Shown here piece after piece: positions 30,136-34,402 of a stretch of DNA of 34,402 bases (the stretch's first letter is position 1; every line of letters begins with the position of its first letter). The position numbers and the translations under genes were made by a program. The notes below the pieces were generated by a model. The model was not told the origin of the DNA. It did not search any database and saw only the letters and a list, made by a program, of their open reading frames with translations. This DNA is from an archaeon (GTDB taxonomy: Archaea > Undinarchaeota > Undinarchaeia > Undinarchaeales > JALTGF01), in NCBI GenBank assembly GCA_027077325.1, contig JALTGF010000052.1:1-34402 (forward strand). Direction: 5' to 3'.

Positions 30136-31186
30136 AACGGGTGAGCGTTCTTTTATTTTTAAATTCTATTTTTCTAGCATATCTTATATTTTCTAATTGT
30201 AATTCTGCTGTTTTTAGAAGTTCATCAAAAGTAATAATTCTTATATGGGGTCTTAAATGCCTATTCCATTCATCAATCCATTTAATCTGTTCCTTATCTA
30301 ATTTGTAGCCAATCACAATATAACCAACAGGTGCCTGAATTTTATAAACTCCTGCTGTGCTGTATTCACTATATACATCTGACATTCTCATATACATAAT
30401 TAATTGATTAAGACCTTCAGCAAGTTCGTTAGTAATATGTAATCTTCCATCTTCTTTTTTCTTAAAAAATGGCTTGAGATTTGGACTTTTGAATTCAAAA
30501 ATTTTGTTTTCTCCAAGATCTGTTTTAATGTGCAAGTCAATAGCAAGTTGGGGATCTACTTCTTTTTCTTTTGCTTTTACTTCGCAATCAATACCAAGAA
30601 CCCACCTATTTTCTCTTATCTTCTTTTTTATCTCGGTTTCATTTCGTTTATTGTTTTTGTAAGAATCTTCTATTTTATTTTCTAATTCCTTTAAAGCTTT
30701 TTCATAATCTTCTAATTTGTTGATAATTTCTTTCGCTAATTCTAATTCATTCTCTTTTCTATTTAATTTTTCTTTCAACTCTTGAATATGCTGCTCCTTT
30801 GTTATTTGTTCGCTTCTCAATTCTTGTAGTTCTTTTTCTAGTTCTTGTTCTTGTTTTTTATAATATTCAAGTTCTTCTGCAATATCCGATATTTCCTTGC
30901 CCCAGATTTGAGATACAAATCTCCTCAATGTTTTGTAAAGCCAATTAAACCACTCCTTTAAATTAATGCTTTTAGGAATCCACACCCCGGGATGATGCTC
31001 TTTAAAATATGGTTGTGTTTTGGCAGTTCTTATTTTAATTCCTTCGTAATCATTTGAATTTTTGCTTATAGAAACTTGGGTAACAAAAGAATCATCTGAC
31101 CATTTTTCTGAATCTATATCTTTAATATACTCTAGTTTAGAAAAATCGTCTCTTCTTGATTTTTTCTTCTTATCTTTCCTAATCAT
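30134..31186 (-). CDS. Coiled-coil protein with C-terminal Shedu-like (DUF4263-like) PD-(D/E)XK nuclease domain
   Basis: DLHIKTDLGENKIFEFKSPNLKPFF...ELAEGLNQLIMYMR...VGYIVIGYKLDKEQIKWIDEWNRHLRPHIRIITFDELLKTAEL. Confidence 0.68.
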   Translation of the reverse strand: MIRKDKKKKSRRDDFSKLEYIKDIDSEKWSDDSFVTQVSISKNSNDYEGIKIRTAKTQPYFKEHHPGVWIPKSINLKEWFNWLYKTLRRFVSQIWGKEISDIAEELEYYKKQEQELEKELQELRSEQITKEQHIQELKEKLNRKENELELAKEIINKLEDYEKALKELENKIEDSYKNNKRNETEIKKKIRENRWVLGIDCEVKAKEKEVDPQLAIDLHIKTDLGENKIFEFKSPNLKPFFKKKEDGRLHITNELAEGLNQLIMYMRMSDVYSEYSTAGVYKIQAPVGYIVIGYKLDKEQIKWIDEWNRHLRPHIRIITFDELLKTAELQLENIRYARKIEFKNKRTLTR

Positions 31187-31197
31187 CTTTTATCATC

Positions 31198-33732
31198 TTA
31201 AGTGACAATATTTCCAAACTCTTCTCTCAATTTATGAATTTCAGAAACAGCCGCCCATTTTTTATAAAAAGCATCTTTTATTCTTTTACTTATTTTTAAT
31301 CTTTGATTTCTATTCTTTGCTATTGGCAAATACAACTCTTTCCAACGATCACCAATATTAGGCAAAGTTGTCTCGATAAATATTTTATTGTATAGCTGTT
31401 GTTGTGTTAGTTCATGAGATAATAAATAAATTAGATAATATGGGTTTATGTCCCATCTATTTTTTTCATTTATCACTCTTAAAACAAGCAATTCTCTAGT
31501 TAGAAGTACTTGTTTGTCATAAGGAGAGACCATAGCAACTGTACCTATCCTGTAACTGCCTCTTCTAACAAATATTAGATCTCTTTCTCGTAAATCAACG
31601 CCGTTTTTACCTTTAATTTTTTGATACACATGAAAGGGTATTAAAGATGTTGGATCTTTATAAAGTTCCCAATTAACTATATCTTTTACTCGGATATATG
31701 GTATCTCCCCTCTGCCTTTAAATTTACCTGGTGGTGAACCATGCCCATCAAAAGCTACAATTATCTTATTTTTCAATAATTCTTTTATTTGAATAAGTTC
31801 CAATCCTTGTTTCTCTGCTGCTTTTTTAAGTTCTTCCTCTCTTCTTTTCCAGTAATATCGTGGTACATAAGTATCGTGTTTAATCTCCTCTTTGCCTATA
31901 ACAAAAACATTATGGTTATTCTTATTCTCTGGATCTTTAATTTCTTTTCTAATTATAACTGTATCATCCCACAACTCATTGGTAAATTTTTGTTTTTCAT
32001 AATCAAAACGATAAATTAGTTTACCATTGTGATCGTGTCCCACCTCTTCAGCAACAGCCATTATTATTTTATCTTGTTGAGGCACATTTTTCTGAAGAAC
32101 TAATAACATTGTTTTTGCGTTACAATTTGGTCTAAATGTGTTATGAGCCAAATCAATTATTGCCTTGATATTATGTTTTTTTATAAATCCCAGTATATAC
32201 CTACTCTGTGGGGCATGGAAATATGTCTCTGGAAGAACGATACCTAAAATACCACCATCCTTGAGAAAATGTAAACATCTTTCAATAAATAAAACCTGTG
32301 GTTCTTCAGTTTCTTTTAAAATATTCGTTCTTTCAAATCGATCTTCTTCTTTTTTCCATTTATAAGCTAAGTCAAATTGCTTTAATTTTTCCTCACCTTC
32401 TACTTTAATTTTAGAACCGAAAGGCGGATTTGTTAAAACGATATCAAACATTTCAAATTTTATTTTTTCTCTAGTTTTACTCTTCCAATTTTTTGAGTTA
32501 TCAAGGCTATCCTCACAAAATACTCCACCTTTTCCGTCACCAATTATGGCCATGTAAGCTTTCGTCACTTTTGATAAGAAATAATCTTTATCAATTCCTC
32601 TAAAGTTTTCATTAGCTACTCTATTTTTTTCTCTTTCTATTTCATAAGGTGACCATCCATATTTTTGTCCTTCTTGTTCTACCTTTTTCCATACATATCG
32701 TAAACTATCTACCAAAAAACCACCACTTCCACAAGCAGGATCTAAAATTAAATCTTCGGGGGAAGGATCTATGACCTCTACAAGCGTTTGTATGACATTT
32801 CTCGGAGTAAAAAATTGTCCTTGAGAACCTTTGAGAGCTGGTCCAATAAAGGTTTCAAACGCATCAGCTATAACATCTCTTTCTGCTTCTAGCAAACAGA
32901 AATTTTGTAATTCTCCAACGGTATATGCTATTGATTTAGCATCTAATGTTATCTTATCGTCGGGATCTATGACTTCTTTATACTTTCCTTTAACACCATA
33001 ATAGAAGGGATCGCTTTTATCTAAAGTCTTATCTCCCTCAAAAATTTTTATAATCCGTTCTTTGATTTTTTTTGGATCTTCTCCCACTCCTGCCCTGAAT
33101 TTTACTATATCGTCAGGTTTAGTAAATTTTTCATCAAATATTTTACAAAAGATTATATTGATAAGTTGTTGAGCAAATACTTCGTCTCTTGTCACTCCAA
33201 CTGCCATCCCTGCCAAATAATTTCTCATCGCTTGAAAAACGAATTTTAAATTGTGAGATTTTTCCAGATCTCTTCTCTTAAATTTTCCTATATCTTCGAT
33301 TCTTTGACCAGCTTTTGGTATATTAGGTATCTCCTCAAAATAAACTTTACCTTTTTTTTCAATTTTTTTCAAGAATAGTCTTTCCTTACTATTAAACCAC
33401 ACTCCAAGAGGTGCTTCAGAAAATCTTAGATAATCTTGTAATTGTGATTTACCATCCTTTCTATTTTTCTTTTTACATTCAACAACTATCCATAGATTTT
33501 CATCAGATTTTTTATCTGATTTAAATACTGCAATATCCACTGGATATTCTTTTTTCTTATCGGAAGGTCTGGCTTTTACTCTCCACTGTGGATGTGTTTG
33601 TATTTGGGATTTTTTGTATCCATAATCTTCTACTAAAGTTCTAGCAAAAACTTGTACAGCTTCAACTTCTTCAGGAGTTGCTTTTACTTCTTGGTCTGAT
33701 ATAAAATCCTTAATATATCCTTCTTTAGTCAT
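31198..33732 (-). CDS. Fused restriction-modification protein: HSDR_N nuclease + HsdM N6-adenine methylase + C-terminal TRD
   Basis: YPVDIAVF..LWIVVECKKK (PD-(D/E)XK), DPACGSGGFLVDSL, TNPPFGSK, then a TRD-like tail GRGEIPYIRVKDIVNW. Confidence 0.88.
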   Translation of the reverse strand: MTKEGYIKDFISDQEVKATPEEVEAVQVFARTLVEDYGYKKSQIQTHPQWRVKARPSDKKKEYPVDIAVFKSDKKSDENLWIVVECKKKNRKDGKSQLQDYLRFSEAPLGVWFNSKERLFLKKIEKKGKVYFEEIPNIPKAGQRIEDIGKFKRRDLEKSHNLKFVFQAMRNYLAGMAVGVTRDEVFAQQLINIIFCKIFDEKFTKPDDIVKFRAGVGEDPKKIKERIIKIFEGDKTLDKSDPFYYGVKGKYKEVIDPDDKITLDAKSIAYTVGELQNFCLLEAERDVIADAFETFIGPALKGSQGQFFTPRNVIQTLVEVIDPSPEDLILDPACGSGGFLVDSLRYVWKKVEQEGQKYGWSPYEIEREKNRVANENFRGIDKDYFLSKVTKAYMAIIGDGKGGVFCEDSLDNSKNWKSKTREKIKFEMFDIVLTNPPFGSKIKVEGEEKLKQFDLAYKWKKEEDRFERTNILKETEEPQVLFIERCLHFLKDGGILGIVLPETYFHAPQSRYILGFIKKHNIKAIIDLAHNTFRPNCNAKTMLLVLQKNVPQQDKIIMAVAEEVGHDHNGKLIYRFDYEKQKFTNELWDDTVIIRKEIKDPENKNNHNVFVIGKEEIKHDTYVPRYYWKRREEELKKAAEKQGLELIQIKELLKNKIIVAFDGHGSPPGKFKGRGEIPYIRVKDIVNWELYKDPTSLIPFHVYQKIKGKNGVDLRERDLIFVRRGSYRIGTVAMVSPYDKQVLLTRELLVLRVINEKNRWDINPYYLIYLLSHELTQQQLYNKIFIETTLPNIGDRWKELYLPIAKNRNQRLKISKRIKDAFYKKWAAVSEIHKLREEFGNIVT

Positions 33733-33880
33733 ATTCTCTACCTATTTTAATTTTCTCTAATTCTTTTTTCATAAACATTTCAACTTGTTTAGACAAAATA
33801 ATTCCTCTCTCATCACAATATTTTTTATATTCATCATAAATTTTCTCATCAACACTTAACGATACAGTTTTTCTTCCCAT
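33725..33880 (-). CDS. 51-aa ribbon-helix-helix (CopG/Arc-like) protein
   Basis: Minus-strand MGRKTVSLSVDEKIYDEYKKYCDERGIILSKQVEMFMKKELEKIKIGREYD; overlaps the start of the RM gene by 8 nt; below ORF-track cutoff. Confidence 0.78.
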   Translation of the reverse strand: MGRKTVSLSVDEKIYDEYKKYCDERGIILSKQVEMFMKKELEKIKIGREYD

Positions 33881-33908
33881 TTTAACCCCTCATTTATCAT
33901 TATATAAG

Positions 33909-33928
33909 TTTAAATGTATCCATTTAAA
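33909..33928 (-). promoter_or_regulatory. Inverted repeat TTTAAATG-gata-CATTTAAA abutting a TATA-like element (TTATATA, 33901-33907), candidate operator
   Basis: Perfect 8-bp arms, 4-bp spacer, directly upstream of TATA and ~28 bp from the RHH ATG. Confidence 0.6.
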
Positions 33929-33964
33929 TATTTTTTTAAGAGCCAGCGCTTTGCTTCTCCTTGC

Positions 33965-34132
33965 TTATAGCTTTTTACAGAAAAAGTAGCCGAGCGCTTC
34001 TTCCCTTATTCTTTCCGGAACTTTGAGTAGGCAGTGCCTGCAATATATTACTCTTCCTTTTTTAATTTGCTTTAGGGATACAGAGTTCTCCCCCTTGCAA
34101 AAGGGGCACACATACCTATATTTCCAACCCAT
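33965..34132 (-). CDS. 55-aa zinc-ribbon protein
   Basis: MGWKYRYVCPFCKGENSVSLKQIKKGRVIYCRHCLLKVPERIREEALGYFFCKKL (CxxC...CxxC). Confidence 0.65.
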   Translation of the reverse strand: MGWKYRYVCPFCKGENSVSLKQIKKGRVIYCRHCLLKVPERIREEALGYFFCKKL

Positions 34133-34182
34133 TTTCCTGTAGTCTTCAATCCCGCTTTTCCCACCAAGATGTTAATGTTTAA

Positions 34183-34382
34183 AGCCCCGAGGGAGAGTTG
34201 AACTCCCGACCTCCTGTTTGCTTGAGCCTTATGCGAGCGCGCTTGCGCGCGAGCCATGCTATCTCGCGAAGCGAGTGTAGCATATTTTTCGCCAGCCTTT
34301 TCAGGATGGCGCAAGCACTTACCCGTTCACATGTTAAAAGGCTGTACAAGACAGGCGCTCTAGCCAGCTGAGCTATCGAGGC
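34183..34382 (-). tRNA. tRNA-Thr (TGT) with ~126-nt anticodon-loop intron
   Basis: GCCTCGA TA GCTC..GAGC G CCTGT CTTGTA[126 nt]A ACAGG AGGTC GGGAG TTCAACT CTCCC TCGGGGC T. Confidence 0.9.
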
Positions 34383-34402
34383 AATATCTTGTCTAATTAT
34401 TA

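Noticed and set aside
34072-34314. 80-aa minus-strand ORF
   Set aside because: Reads through tRNA-Thr and its intron; the overlapping 55-aa zinc ribbon in another frame is the better candidate.
1-34402. CRISPR array
   Set aside because: No regularly spaced identical repeats with unique spacers; the ~100-bp periodic repeats are tRNA 3' ends.

Overview
The window is archaeal chromosomal DNA. Evidence: a split-RpoB archaeal RNA polymerase operon (rpoH-rpoB2-rpoB1-rpoA1-rpoA2-nusA-rps12-rps7-fusA-tuf-rps10), tRNA genes with introns, and TATA-type promoters. The compact genes and many 4-bp ATGA overlaps suggest a small DPANN-type archaeon, but this is not proven here. Other content: (i) the N-terminal ~1,340 codons of a giant Ig/FN3-like repeat surface protein on the minus strand (4019 down to the left edge), absent from the ORF track because it has no stop inside the window; (ii) a lone 5S rRNA gene and six tRNA genes (Phe, Ser, Lys, Asp, Tyr, Thr), five of them interrupted; (iii) a glycosyltransferase / DedA / phosphoesterase / GalE envelope operon; (iv) a dph6 + class-I glutaminase pair; (v) a probable defence operon made of a small ribbon-helix-helix (RHH) protein, a fused HSDR_N-HsdM-TRD restriction-modification protein and a Shedu-like (DUF4263-like) nuclease, with an inverted repeat abutting the TATA box of the RHH gene. 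The most unusual signal is that three tRNAs (Phe, Ser, Lys) carry 31-42 nt hairpin insertions inside the T-loop. Two of them (Phe, Ser) are followed at ~100-bp steps by extra copies of the tRNA 3' end, each preceded by a strong hairpin. This looks like an array of 'tRNA-tail cassettes' (hairpin/intron + tRNA 3' end).
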